Shown: one piece after another, positions 51,475 through 62,033 of the stretch | Layout: each line of letters begins with the position of its first letter | Position numbering within the stretch: position 1 is the stretch's first letter | NCBI RefSeq assembly: GCF_001667775.1 | Contig: NZ_LZJI01000005.1 | Location: forward strand, 19,661 to 83,660 | Direction of reading: 5' to 3' | Length of the DNA stretch: 64,000 nucleotides | Source: Mycobacterium sp. E1747 | GTDB lineage: Bacteria; Actinomycetota; Actinomycetes; Mycobacteriales; Mycobacteriaceae | Program-made: the position numbers and the translations under genes | Notes under the pieces: generated by a model | What the model saw: the letters and a program-made list of their open reading frames with translations, nothing else | Database searches by the model: none | What the model was told of the DNA's origin: nothing

Positions 51475-52209
51475 CTACGCCTCAGCGACGCGAAGCACAA
51501 CCTTCCCCTTCTTGCCGCGCTGTGCAGTGCGAGCAAAAGCCTCTTCGAACTGGTCCAGCGAAAAGACCGTGTCGACCTGCGGATACAGCTCAGGAAGCGC
51601 CGCGAGCTGGGCTCCGTTCGGCTCCACCACGAAGTACTGCGCGCCCGGCGTCTCCGCCGCGATCGTTACGATGCGCCCGGCGCGCTCTGCGCTACGAGCA
51701 AGTGCCTCACCGCCGGTGGTGTCGAAGAGGAGGTCGCAGTCCTCTCCTTCGCCGACCAGAACCGCTCCGAGGTGCCGTGCGAGCTGAGCCGCGATGTGTC
51801 CGACACCGCCATGCACGCCCGTGATCAGCACCCGCTCGCCCGCCGCGACCTTGCCGTGGACAACAAGCGCCTGCCACGCGGTCAGTCCGGGCATCGGAAG
51901 CGCCGCCGCTTGTTCGCGGCTTAGTGCGGACGGCTTGGGGGCAAGCAGGGATTTCGGCACCGCCGCCCACTCTGCGGCGACGCCGTCGCGGTCGAACGGC
52001 GTCAGCGCGATCACCTCCTCGCCGGTCGATTCGACGACACCGCAGAGCTCATAAGAGGGGATCGCCGGCAACCGATCGGTCGACCAGGTCAGCTCATCCC
52101 GCGTAATCGCTGCGGCATGGACGCGCACAAGCACCTCGTCTGGCTTGGGCTCGGGTTGGGCGACCTCTTCAAGCCGCAGCCCGTCCGTGTGCAGACGTAT
52201 CGCCCTCAT
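51475..52209 (-). CDS. NADP-dependent quinone oxidoreductase-like protein, short form
   Basis: A 244-residue MDR-family protein, shorter than the usual 300-330. The GroES-like half is present (MRAIRLHTDGLRLEEVAQPE, HAAAITRDELTW, YELCGVVESTGEEV), as is the Rossmann start VLITGVHGGVGHIAAQLARH. The middle of the nucleotide domain is condensed (LVGEGEDCDLLFDTTGGEAL), with a normal C-terminus FEEAFARTAQRGKKGKVVL. No zinc ligands. The ATG at 52209 follows AAGGAG. It has an A/T-rich upstream region of its own, unlike the P-type promoters, and may be separately regulated. Confidence 0.82.
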   Translation of the reverse strand: MRAIRLHTDGLRLEEVAQPEPKPDEVLVRVHAAAITRDELTWSTDRLPAIPSYELCGVVESTGEEVIALTPFDRDGVAAEWAAVPKSLLAPKPSALSREQAAALPMPGLTAWQALVVHGKVAAGERVLITGVHGGVGHIAAQLARHLGAVLVGEGEDCDLLFDTTGGEALARSAERAGRIVTIAAETPGAQYFVVEPNGAQLAALPELYPQVDTVFSLDQFEEAFARTAQRGKKGKVVLRVAEA

Positions 52210-52221
52210 GAATTCTCCTTC

Positions 52222-52235
52222 GTATGTTTGGATAC
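52222..52235 (-). promoter_or_regulatory. Short inverted repeat in an A/T-rich promoter region
   Basis: GTATCC and a matching half around AAACATAC form GTAT-6 nt-ATAC, 13 nt before the quinone reductase start, inside the most A/T-rich stretch of the region (52222-52262). It could be an operator for a MarR- or TetR-type repressor encoded elsewhere. Confidence 0.35.
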
Positions 52236-52294
52236 ACAATGAATAGTGTTAATAGACTTATCTTTTCGGTTCTTGTGGTCCGACGCCGGTGTTT

Positions 52295-52861
52295 CTAAAG
52301 CATCAGAACAACTTGCAGAATGTCAGAGACGAACAGGATCGACCGGCCACAGGTAGGGCATCGAGCGATGCGGCGGGACCACCACCGCACCGGGGCCGCC
52401 AGCCGTAGCTCTCGCACGGTGCACTCGGCGGTGTACTCTAACCCGTCGAGATGGCCAGCGCACACAAAGCCGCACGCATTACCGTCCTCGTCACAGTCAA
52501 AGCGCTTGCAGTAACCGACCATGTGGAATTCGATATAGGCCGCCGCCGACTGGTTGCACCGAAATCCGTTGTCCAAGAATGCGATCTGACATTGAGGGGC
52601 GAAATCAAGATGTTCGATGCCACGGGGAGCCACTGCCGGGATACCCACCAGCGGGGTACCGCTTGGGCTGGCAATTGCACCATCGACTGCGCCACGCGCA
52701 CACTCATTCCATCGAATCTGAACCGGCGAACATGTGTTCGCGGCATCAATCGGTTGGCGGTCAAACCCCGCCGCGCGGACGCAGTGGACTGACCTCGTCG
52801 GACATCCGCCGTAGCCGTTGGGCATCGGCGTTACCCGCTGAGCGTCAAAGTCGATGGGCAC
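52295..52861 (-). CDS. Cys-rich hypothetical protein, likely metal-binding
   Basis: A 188-residue protein from GTG at 52861 (AGGAG 9 nt upstream; P16 start predicted near 52915). It holds many cysteines: GYGGCPTRSVHCVRAAGF, NTCSPVQIRWNECARG, and in the C-terminal part YCKRFDCDEDGNACGFVCAG, TAECTVRELRL and ARCPTCGRSIL, the last a CxxC zinc knuckle. It ends in a hydrophobic tail (FVSDILQVVLML). No family is recognised. The clustering of Cys suits zinc binding or oxidant sensing. Confidence 0.6.
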   Translation of the reverse strand: MPIDFDAQRVTPMPNGYGGCPTRSVHCVRAAGFDRQPIDAANTCSPVQIRWNECARGAVDGAIASPSGTPLVGIPAVAPRGIEHLDFAPQCQIAFLDNGFRCNQSAAAYIEFHMVGYCKRFDCDEDGNACGFVCAGHLDGLEYTAECTVRELRLAAPVRWWSRRIARCPTCGRSILFVSDILQVVLML

Positions 52862-52921
52862 GTCGTGGCTCTCCTGTGATTCTGCGTCGCAGACCCGGTT
52901 AGGCCGGTCCACTCATCAGTG

Positions 52922-52979
52922 AGCTTGACGCGGGTCGGGGTGACTAGTCATCACCCCGACTGAGCATTCACCCGGGTGA
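52922..52979 (-). promoter_or_regulatory. Shared composite promoter P16
   Basis: The palindrome is at 52968-52979, GGGTGATGAC at 52956-52947 and the -10 CAAGCT at 52927-52922 (29-nt phasing). It serves the Cys-rich gene. The remaining intergenic DNA to 53185 shows no further feature. Confidence 0.83.
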
Positions 52980-53185
52980 TTGGTGTTGGCGGAAAGACGT
53001 TCGCCCGATTGGTCGGTGGCCGTGGCCTAAATCATCGAGGCGATGGTCATCTGATCCATCTGCGACGACATCATGGCCTCGCGCGGACACCTCCTCAACC
53101 GTGATCTCGGTTACGGTCGGGTGATATCTCGCTCTGAAAGGGTATTCCCGGTCGACTCTGTTGTTCGCATGATCGGAGTGCGCCT

Positions 53186-53917
53186 GTGCCTGCCATTTCG
53201 GTGAATCCCCGGCGGGCCAGGTTCGCGCTCGTCGCCGTCGCCGTGGTCATCATCCTCAGCGTCGCGATGTGCCGGTCGAGCCATACCGACACCGGCAATG
53301 CCGCCAAGCCGTCGGCGCCGACGCCAGCCCCGCCCAGCGCGCCGCCGAGCGCGACGCCGCCCCCGGCGCCCCCGCCCGTGGGCAAGGACTACGTCGAGGG
53401 CATGGTCCAGTCGGTGGCCGGCGACAAGATTCAGCTCAGAACGCGCAGCGGCTCGGCGACCGTGGACTTCGCGCCGGCGACACCCGTCTTCCAGGTGGCC
53501 CCGGCCACGCTCCCCGACGTCACTCCGGGTAGCTGTGTGAACGTGCGGGCCACCCCGCAAAGTTCACCGGCCGCCGGCGTCACCGCGCAGACCGTCATGA
53601 TCACCGCGGCGGTCGACGGCAAGTGCCCGCCGCCCGCTGGCTTCTACGGGACGGTCACCTCCGTGTCGGCAAACACCATCGCCGTCAACGGGATTGGGCC
53701 CGGCGGCCCCACCACGGTGACCGTCACGGACGCGACGTCCTACAAGAGGCAGACGATCAGCAACACCCAGGCGATCACGAACGGCACCTGCATGGGGGCT
53801 CAGGGAACCAACGATGGCGGCGCGTTGCAGGCGACGACCATCAGCCTGGAACAGTGCCCGCCGATGGGGCGGCCGCACCACCACCTGCACCTGCCGCACC
53901 TGCCCTTCCACCTTTAG
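53186..53917 (+). CDS. Secreted or anchored DUF5666-type protein (paralogue)
   Basis: A 243-residue exported protein with a signal or anchor segment (FALVAVAVVIILSVAMC) and a possible but poor lipobox. A Pro/Ala-rich linker follows, then two beta-rich modules (VEGMVQSVAGDKIQL with PGSCVNVRA, and YGTVTSVSANTIAVNG with NGTCMGAQG), ending in a His/Pro/Leu tail (RPHHHLHLPHLP). It is a divergent paralogue of 5000-5770. The GTG start has GGAG 8 nt upstream. It marks the right border of the accessory region next to the suf operon. Confidence 0.78.
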   Translation: MPAISVNPRRARFALVAVAVVIILSVAMCRSSHTDTGNAAKPSAPTPAPPSAPPSATPPPAPPPVGKDYVEGMVQSVAGDKIQLRTRSGSATVDFAPATPVFQVAPATLPDVTPGSCVNVRATPQSSPAAGVTAQTVMITAAVDGKCPPPAGFYGTVTSVSANTIAVNGIGPGGPTTVTVTDATSYKRQTISNTQAITNGTCMGAQGTNDGGALQATTISLEQCPPMGRPHHHLHLPHLPFHL

Positions 53918-53935
53918 CGGCGGGTCGCCGCCGAG

Positions 53936-54283
53936 TCAGACGGTGAAGCCGAGGGCACGCAGCTGTTCGCGGCCGTCCTCGGTGATCTTGTCCGGGCCCC
54001 ACGGCGGGTTCCATACCCAGTTGATCCGCAGGTCGTCGACCAGGCCGCTGCTGACGAGCGCGCTGCGCGACTGGTCCTCGATGACGTCGGTCAGCGGGCA
54101 GGCCGCAGACGTCAACGTCATGTCGATCAGGGCGACGGTTCCGTCGTCGCCCTCTTCCACGTTGAGCCCGTAGACCAGTCCGAGATCGACGACGTTGATG
54201 CCCAATTCGGGGTCGACGACGTCGCGCATCGCCTCCTCGAGGTCGGCAATGAATTCGTCATCCGGTGCGGCGGTCTCGCTCAT
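53936..54283 (-). CDS. sufT: SufT/PaaD-like metal-sulfur cluster assembly protein (Rv1466)
   Basis: A 115-residue MIP18/DUF59 family protein involved in Fe-S cluster maturation. It shows EEAMRDVVDPELGINVVDLG, LIDMTLTSAACPLTDVIEDQ with the conserved Cys, and VWNPPWGPDKITEDGREQL. It is the last gene of the suf operon and overlaps sufU by 26 nt. The order and size match Rv1466. The symbol sufT is by family similarity. Confidence 0.9.
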   Translation of the reverse strand: MSETAAPDDEFIADLEEAMRDVVDPELGINVVDLGLVYGLNVEEGDDGTVALIDMTLTSAACPLTDVIEDQSRSALVSSGLVDDLRINWVWNPPWGPDKITEDGREQLRALGFTV

Positions 54284-54752
54284 CTTTCTCCTCCTCGAAG
54301 TCCGCGCCCGTGTCCGAGCAAGCCTGGGCCAACGCGTCCTTGAACGCCATCCACCCCAGCAGTGCGCATTTCACCCGGGCCGGGTATTTGGCCACTCCGG
54401 CGAACGCGATCCCGTCGCCCAGGACGTCCTCGTCGCCCTCGACGGTGCCGCGCGAGGACACCATCTCGGTGAACGCGGTGACGGTGTTCAGCGCCTCCGG
54501 CACGGTCTGACCGATCACCTGCTGGGTGAGCACCGAAGTGGCCGCCTGGCTGATCGAACAGCCCTGGCCGTCATAGGAGACGTCCGCGACGCGCTGACCG
54601 TCGTCGGACAGCGCCACCCGCAGGGTCACCTCGTCGCCACAGACCGGGTTGACGTGAGAAACCTGCGCGCCGAACGGCTCCCGCAGCCCCCGGTGCTGGG
54701 GATGCTTGTAGTGATCGAGGATCACGTCCTGATACATCTGCTCCAGGCGCAC
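54258..54752 (-). CDS. sufU: Fe-S cluster assembly sulfurtransferase SufU
   Basis: A 164-residue SufU, a zinc-dependent sulfurtransferase that accepts sulfur from SufS. Conserved elements: MYQDVILDHYKHPQHRGL, NPVCGDEVTLRV (first Cys and Asp), YDGQGCSISQAATSVL (second Cys) and VKCALLGWMAF (third Cys). The start is GTG at 54752, 2 nt after the sufS stop. Position and length match Rv1465. Confidence 0.94.
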   Translation of the reverse strand: MRLEQMYQDVILDHYKHPQHRGLREPFGAQVSHVNPVCGDEVTLRVALSDDGQRVADVSYDGQGCSISQAATSVLTQQVIGQTVPEALNTVTAFTEMVSSRGTVEGDEDVLGDGIAFAGVAKYPARVKCALLGWMAFKDALAQACSDTGADFEEEKDERDRRTG

Positions 54753-54754
54753 GG

Positions 54755-56777
<2,023 letters not shown>

Positions 56778-56781
<4 letters not shown>

Positions 56782-57941
56782 GACGCTGTTGTATTCTCCG
56801 TTATTTCCAGTTCGTGTTCGATGGCGGCAGTGAGGCGTTCGCGGATGTCCGGCACGGCGATCTTGGCGATGATCTCGCCGAAGAAGCCGCGCACCACCAG
56901 CCGGCGCGCCTGGTCCTCGGGAATGCCGCGGGCCCGCAGGTAGAACAGTTGCTCGTCGTCGAAACGCCCGGTGGCACTGGCGTGCCCGGCCCCGACGATC
57001 TCGCCGGTCTCGATCTCCAGGTTGGGCACCGAGTCGGCGCGTGCCCCGTCGGTGAGCACCAGGTTGCGGTTCACCTCGAAGGTGTCGGTGTCGGTGGCCT
57101 CGGCGCGGATCAGCACGTCGCCGACCCAGACGGTGTGCGCGTCGGGCGACTGCGAGGACGGATCCCCTTGCAGCGCACCCTTGTAGAGCACGTTGGACTT
57201 GCAGTTGGGCTGCGCGTGGTCGACCAGCAGCCGCGATTCCAGGTGCTGCCCGTCGTCGGCGAAGTACAAGCCGAGCAGCTCGGCATCCCCGCCTGGGGCG
57301 GCGTAGCGCACGTTGGCCGACATCCGCACCACCTCGCCGCCCAGCGTGACGGCGACGTGCCGCAGCACCGCGTCCTTGCCCAACTTGGCGTGGTGCGCGC
57401 TCACGTGCACCATGTCGTCGGCCCAGTCCGCGACCCACACCACGGTGAGCCGGGCGGCGTCGCCGACGAGGAACTCGACGTTGTCGGCGTAGGTTCCGCT
57501 GCCCCGCAGGTCGATCACCACGACCGCCTCACCCAGCTCGGCGACGCTGATCTGCAGGTGCCCGTAGGCCACCGCACCCGCGCCGGGGCCGGTCACGGTG
57601 ATGTTGACCGGCTCGGCGACCTGCACGTCTCGGCCCACGCTCACCAGCGTCGCGGAGTTGAACGACGAAAACGCCTGCGCGGCAACACGGTCGGTGGGTA
57701 CCCCAGCGCGGCCCAGACGCTCGTCGCCGCGACGGACGGTTTCGACCCGCACACCCGGTTGCTCGGCGACGCTGATCTGCGCCTTGCCGGTGGCCTGAGC
57801 GGAGCCGTCATGCAGCCCACGCAGCCGCCGCAGCGGGGTGAACCGCCAGATTTCGTCGCGCCCACTGGGCACCTCGAAGGCGTCCACGTCGAAGGACGCG
57901 AACAATTCGCCCTTGTTCAGGGCAGCAGCGGCCGTGGTCAT
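56778..57941 (-). CDS. sufD: Fe-S cluster assembly protein SufD
   Basis: A 387-residue beta-helix protein of the SufBCD scaffold. It has [18 protein letters not shown] near the start, the central right-handed beta-helix repeats ([20 protein letters not shown] and neighbours), and the C-terminal [32 protein letters not shown] block shared with SufB. The ATG at 57941 overlaps the sufB stop by 4 nt. Orthologue of Rv1462. Confidence 0.95.
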
Positions 57942-59398
57942 CCGACCGCACCCTCCATTTGCAGCTCGATGAGCCGGTTGAGCTCCAAGGCGTACTCCAT
58001 GGGCAGCTCCTTGGCGATCGGCTCGACGAAGCCGCGCACCACCATCGCCATCGCCTCGTCCTCGGTCAGCCCGCGGCTCATCAGGTAGAACAGCTGGTTG
58101 TCGCTGACCTTGGACACGGTGGCCTCGTGCCCCATCGTGACGTCGTCCTCGCGGATGTCGACGTAGGGGTAGGTGTCGCTGCGGCTGATCGTATCGACCA
58201 GCAGCGCATCGCATTTCACGCTGGAACGCGAGCCGTGCGCGCCCTTGTTCACCTGCACCAGGCCCCGATAGGAGGTGCGGCCGCCGCCGCGCGCCACCGA
58301 CTTCGAGACGATGTTGCTCGACGTGTTGGGCGCCAGGTGCAGCATCTTGGCCCCGGCGTCCTGGTGCTGGCCCTCCCCCGCGAAGGCGACCGAGAGGACC
58401 TCGCCCTTGGCGTGCTCACCGGTCATCCAGACGGCAGGGTACTTCATGGTCACCTTGGACCCGATGTTGCCGTCGACCCACTCCATCGTGGCGCCGGCCT
58501 CGGCCCGCGCCCGCTTGGTGACCAGGTTGTAGACGTTGTTCGACCAGTTCTGAATCGTGGTGTAACGGCAACGGCCACCGGGCTTTACGATGATCTCCAC
58601 CACCGCCGAGTGCAACGAGTCGGACGTGTAGATGGGCGCGGTGCAGCCCTCCACGTAGTGCACGTAAGCGTTTTCGTCGACGATGATCAGGGTCCGCTCG
58701 AACTGACCCATGTTCTCGGTGTTGATCCGGAAGTAGGCCTGCAGCGGGATGTCGACGTGCACGCCGGGCGGAACGTAGATGAAGGATCCGCCGCTCCACA
58801 CCGCGGTGTTCAGCGCGGAGAACTTGTTGTCCCCGGCCGGGATCACGGTGCCGAAGTGCTGCTGGAAGAGCTCGGGATGTTCCCGCAGACCGGTGTCGGT
58901 GTCGAGGAAGATGACCCCCTGCGACTCGAGGTCCTCGCGGATCTGGTGGTACACCACCTCGGACTCGTACTGGGCGGCCACCCCGGCGACCAATCGCTGC
59001 TTCTCGGCCTCCGGGATGCCCAGCCGGTCGTAGGTGTTCCGGATGTCCTCGGGCAGGTCATCCCACGTGGCGGCCTGCTTTTCCGTCGACCGCACGAAGT
59101 ACTTGATGTTGTCGAAGTCGATGCCCCCGAGGTTCGAGCCCCACGTCGGCATCGGCTTGCGATCGAAGATGCGCAGTGCCTTCAGCCGGGTCTGCAGCAT
59201 CCAGTCGGGCTCGTTCTTCTTCGCCGAGATGTCGCGAACCACCGCCTCGGACAGCCCGCGCTGGGCGCTGGCCCCGGCGGCGTCGGAGTCCGCCCAGCCA
59301 TAGCCGTAGCGGCCGAGCGAGGCGATCGTCTGCTCCTGGGTCAACGGCTCTGCTTCTCCCGCTTTAAAGGCCTTCTCGGCCTCTGGCGTGAGGGTCAT
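57938..59398 (-). CDS. sufB: Fe-S cluster assembly protein SufB (no intein)
   Basis: A 486-residue core scaffold protein. Conserved blocks: [78 protein letters not shown] and [20 protein letters not shown]. tuberculosis SufB (Rv1461) is interrupted by an intein, but here the coding sequence is continuous. The ATG at 59398 overlaps the sufR stop by 4 nt. Confidence 0.96.
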   Translation of the reverse strand: MTLTPEAEKAFKAGEAEPLTQEQTIASLGRYGYGWADSDAAGASAQRGLSEAVVRDISAKKNEPDWMLQTRLKALRIFDRKPMPTWGSNLGGIDFDNIKYFVRSTEKQAATWDDLPEDIRNTYDRLGIPEAEKQRLVAGVAAQYESEVVYHQIREDLESQGVIFLDTDTGLREHPELFQQHFGTVIPAGDNKFSALNTAVWSGGSFIYVPPGVHVDIPLQAYFRINTENMGQFERTLIIVDENAYVHYVEGCTAPIYTSDSLHSAVVEIIVKPGGRCRYTTIQNWSNNVYNLVTKRARAEAGATMEWVDGNIGSKVTMKYPAVWMTGEHAKGEVLSVAFAGEGQHQDAGAKMLHLAPNTSSNIVSKSVARGGGRTSYRGLVQVNKGAHGSRSSVKCDALLVDTISRSDTYPYVDIREDDVTMGHEATVSKVSDNQLFYLMSRGLTEDEAMAMVVRGFVEPIAKELPMEYALELNRLIELQMEGAVG

Positions 59399-60135
59399 AA
59401 CGACGCTCCTTCGATGCTCGTGGTGTCGCGACGCGGGCTGGGCGTCGGGGTAAGTGGCACGTGGGTGGTGCAGGCGCAGTTCCCATTGACGATGGTCGCC
59501 AACCGCTGCACGTGAGTCCCGAGCACCTCGGCCATGGCCTGCTGCTCGGCTTCACACAACTCGGGGAATTCCTCGGCGACGTGCGACACCGGGCAGTGGT
59601 GCTGGCAGATCTGCACGCCGTGGATCGAACCGCCGACTCGCGTCGTGGTGGCGACGTAACCCGCCTTGGTCAGCGCGCCGGCCACCCGCTCGGCGGCCGC
59701 CTCGACTTCGGCGTCGTCGTCGCCCTGGGCCGACGGTACGCCGGCCAGGATCGAGTCGATCCGTTGCCGGGCGAAGGTGCGGACGGCGTCCTCGCCGCCG
59801 ATTTCCCGCAACTGCCGCATGGCCGCCGCCGCGAGATCGTCGTAGGCGTGATCGAGCTTGGCGCGGCCCCCCGCGGTGAGCCGGAACCGCTTGGCGGGCC
59901 GCCCGCGACCCACCTGCTGCCACGACGCGGCGGGCACCGACTCGGCGTCCCCCGCCTCGATCAAAGCGTCGAGGTGGCGTCGCACGCCGGCGGCCGCCAG
60001 GCCGAGCCGGTCACCGATCTCGCTGGCGGTGATCGATCCGGACTCCACCAGCAGGCGCACGATGGCGCGGCGGGTGTGGCCGTCCGGCACCGCCGCGCCC
60101 ACGGCGGCGTCATCGAAGCCGGTCCGGATTTTCAC
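59395..60135 (-). CDS. sufR: Transcriptional repressor SufR
   Basis: A 246-residue DeoR/ArsR-like regulator of the suf operon. The N-terminal winged helix is [20 protein letters not shown], with [12 protein letters not shown]. Cysteines for an Fe-S cluster lie in [20 protein letters not shown]. When holding its cluster it should repress, linking suf expression to Fe-S demand or NO. The start is GTG at 60135 ([13 protein letters not shown]), which overlaps a match to the reported SufR operator, suggesting a leaderless and autoregulated transcript. An earlier in-frame start at 60174 is possible. Orthologue of Rv1460. Confidence 0.92.
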   Translation of the reverse strand: MKIRTGFDDAAVGAAVPDGHTRRAIVRLLVESGSITASEIGDRLGLAAAGVRRHLDALIEAGDAESVPAASWQQVGRGRPAKRFRLTAGGRAKLDHAYDDLAAAAMRQLREIGGEDAVRTFARQRIDSILAGVPSAQGDDDAEVEAAAERVAGALTKAGYVATTTRVGGSIHGVQICQHHCPVSHVAEEFPELCEAEQQAMAEVLGTHVQRLATIVNGNCACTTHVPLTPTPSPRRDTTSIEGASL

Positions 60136-60146
60136 AACACCAGTGT
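60132..60146 (-). promoter_or_regulatory. Likely SufR operator
   Basis: On the minus strand ACACT, 5 nt, TGTGA overlaps the proposed GTG start of sufR. This is the inverted repeat I recall as described for mycobacterial SufR. The ACACT half falls where a -10 would be for a leaderless start, so binding should block initiation. Confidence 0.65.
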
Positions 60147-60320
60147 GACGCAATTCCGGGCATCGGTCTACCAAGGGTGCCCTGAGCGGGCGTCGCGCTG
60201 GTCACAGTCGGCCGACAACGCGCGGCGACCCCAGCGCCCGGTCCCCCGCAAGCGAGAGGCGCCCGGCGCGCCCTTGCGATCGCCGCCGGGTTGGACGGCG
60301 AGCCCGGCGACCCCGGCGGC

Positions 60321-60333
60321 TACGCTGCTCTGA
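60321..60333 (+). promoter_or_regulatory. -10 element for leaderless mptB transcript
   Basis: TACGCT at 60321-60326 (TANNNT type) ends 7 nt before the A of the ATG at 60333. This spacing predicts transcription starting at the start codon, a common arrangement in mycobacteria, and supports this ATG. Confidence 0.5.
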
Positions 60334-62033
60334 TGGCAGCCCGCCACCACGTGCTGAGCTCGTCGATCGCCAGCCTGCATGGCGACGAGCAGGCGGTGGG
60401 CACGCCGCTGAACGATACCGAGCTGACCGCGCTGCAGCGCACCCGCCTCTTCGGCGCGACCGGCACGGTCCTGATGGCCATCGGCGCGTTGGGCGCCGGC
60501 GCCCGGCCCGTCGTCCAGGACCCGACCTTCGGGGTGCGGTTGTTGAACCTGCCGTCCCGGATCCAGACCGTGTCCCTGACGATGACGACCACCGGCGCGG
60601 TCATGATGGCGCTGGCCTGGCTGATGCTCGGCCGGTTCGCGTTGGGCAGCAGGCGGATGTCGCGGGGTGATCTGGACCGCACCCTGCTGCTGTGGACGCT
60701 GCCGCTGCTCATCGCCCCGCCGATGTACAGCAAAGACGTCTACTCCTACCTGGCCCAGAGCCAGATCTCCCTGGAAGGGCTCGACCCCTACCGGGTCGGC
60801 CCGGCGTCCGGGCTCGGACTGTCCCACGTCTTCACGCTGTCGGTGCCCACGCTGTGGCGGGAGACGCCGGCGCCCTACGGCCCGCTGTTTTTGTGGATCG
60901 GGCGCGGCATTTCGGCGATCACCGGGGAGAACATCGTCGCCGCCGTGCTGTGCCACCGGCTGGTCGAGCTGATCGGCGTGGGCCTCATTGTGTGGGCGAC
61001 CCCGCGGCTGGCCCGACGGTGCGGCGTCGCCGAGGTCAGCGCGCTGTGGCTGGGCGCCGCCAACCCGCTGCTGATCATGCACCTGGTCGCCGGCGTCCAC
61101 AACGAGGCACTGATGCTCGGGCTGATGCTGGCCGGCGCCGAGTTCGCGCTGCGCGGGATCGACTCCCCGCGGCTGTTTCCGGCCTCCTGGCGGCCGGGCC
61201 CGGACTGGGAGCCGATGGGCATGCTGCTGGCCGGCGCGGTCCTGATCGTGCTGTCGTCACAGGTGAAGCTGCCGTCGCTGCTGGCGCTCGGCTTCGTCAC
61301 GATGGCGCTGGCCTACCGCTGCGGGGGCAACCTGCGGGCACTGCTGCTGGCGGGTGGTGCGATGAGCGGGCTGTCGCTGGCGGTGATGGCGGTCGTCGGC
61401 TGGGCCAGCGGGCTGGGCTTCGGCTGGATCTACACGCTGGGCACCGCCAACGTGGTGCGCAGCTGGATGTCGCCACCGACGCTCCTCGCCCTGGGCACCG
61501 GACAGGTGGGCATCCTGCTGGGGCTGGGCGATCACACCACCGCGGTGCTGGGGCTCACCCGCGCCATCGGCGTGCTGATCATCACGGTGATGGTGGGCTG
61601 GCTGCTGGTGGCCGTCTTCCGGGGCCGGTTGCACCCGATCGGCGGCCTGGGCGTGGCGCTGGGCGTCACGGTGCTGCTGTTCCCCGTCGTGCAGCCCTGG
61701 TACCTGCTCTGGGCGATCATCCCGCTCGCCGCCTGGGCCACCCGCAGTGGCTTCCGGGTGGCGGTCATCGTCATCACCCTGGTCGTCGGCATCTTTGGCC
61801 CGACCGCCAACGGCGACCGCTTCGCGCTGTTCCAGATCGTCGACGCGACCCTGGCCAGCACCGTCATCGTGGCAGTCCTCATCGCGGTGACCTACACCCG
61901 TCTGCCGTGGCGTCGACTCCCGACCGACAGCGCCGAAACGCAACCGGCAGCCGCTGAAACGGCGCCGACGCCCCCGACCACTCAGACCCCTCGCCCGGCG
62001 GCGGTGCCTGACGCCTACGCTGATTCCACGTGA
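60333..62033 (+). CDS. mptB: Alpha-(1->6)-mannopyranosyltransferase MptB
   Basis: A 566-residue polyprenyl-phosphomannose-dependent GT-C glycosyltransferase that starts the alpha-1,6-mannan core of lipomannan. It has about 13 membrane helices and the conserved loop LIAPPMYSKDVYSYLAQSQI with the catalytic Asp, followed by DPYRVGPAS and TLWRETPAPYGPLFLW. Orthologue of Rv1459c. I use ATG 60333 rather than 60291 because a -10 fits a leaderless start there. It overlaps the ABC ATPase start by 4 nt. Confidence 0.92.
   Translation: MAARHHVLSSSIASLHGDEQAVGTPLNDTELTALQRTRLFGATGTVLMAIGALGAGARPVVQDPTFGVRLLNLPSRIQTVSLTMTTTGAVMMALAWLMLGRFALGSRRMSRGDLDRTLLLWTLPLLIAPPMYSKDVYSYLAQSQISLEGLDPYRVGPASGLGLSHVFTLSVPTLWRETPAPYGPLFLWIGRGISAITGENIVAAVLCHRLVELIGVGLIVWATPRLARRCGVAEVSALWLGAANPLLIMHLVAGVHNEALMLGLMLAGAEFALRGIDSPRLFPASWRPGPDWEPMGMLLAGAVLIVLSSQVKLPSLLALGFVTMALAYRCGGNLRALLLAGGAMSGLSLAVMAVVGWASGLGFGWIYTLGTANVVRSWMSPPTLLALGTGQVGILLGLGDHTTAVLGLTRAIGVLIITVMVGWLLVAVFRGRLHPIGGLGVALGVTVLLFPVVQPWYLLWAIIPLAAWATRSGFRVAVIVITLVVGIFGPTANGDRFALFQIVDATLASTVIVAVLIAVTYTRLPWRRLPTDSAETQPAAAETAPTPPTTQTPRPAAVPDAYADST

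Noticed and set aside
5771..53185. Search for CRISPR arrays, tRNA genes, integrases or transposases that would explain the island
   Set aside because: No spaced direct repeats, cloverleaf sequence, recombinase or transposase open frame was recognised; the many TCACCCGGGTGA copies are promoter elements, not an array.
56814..59515. Long plus-strand open frames of 424 and 518 codons opposite sufB, sufD and sufC
   Set aside because: They are antisense shadows of the suf genes caused by high G+C at third codon positions; the translations are His/Val/Asp rich with no domain, and the minus-strand genes are certain.
60692..61957. A 421-codon plus-strand frame inside mptB
   Set aside because: It is another frame of the mptB coding region with Arg/Ala/Gly/His-rich translation and no recognisable motif.
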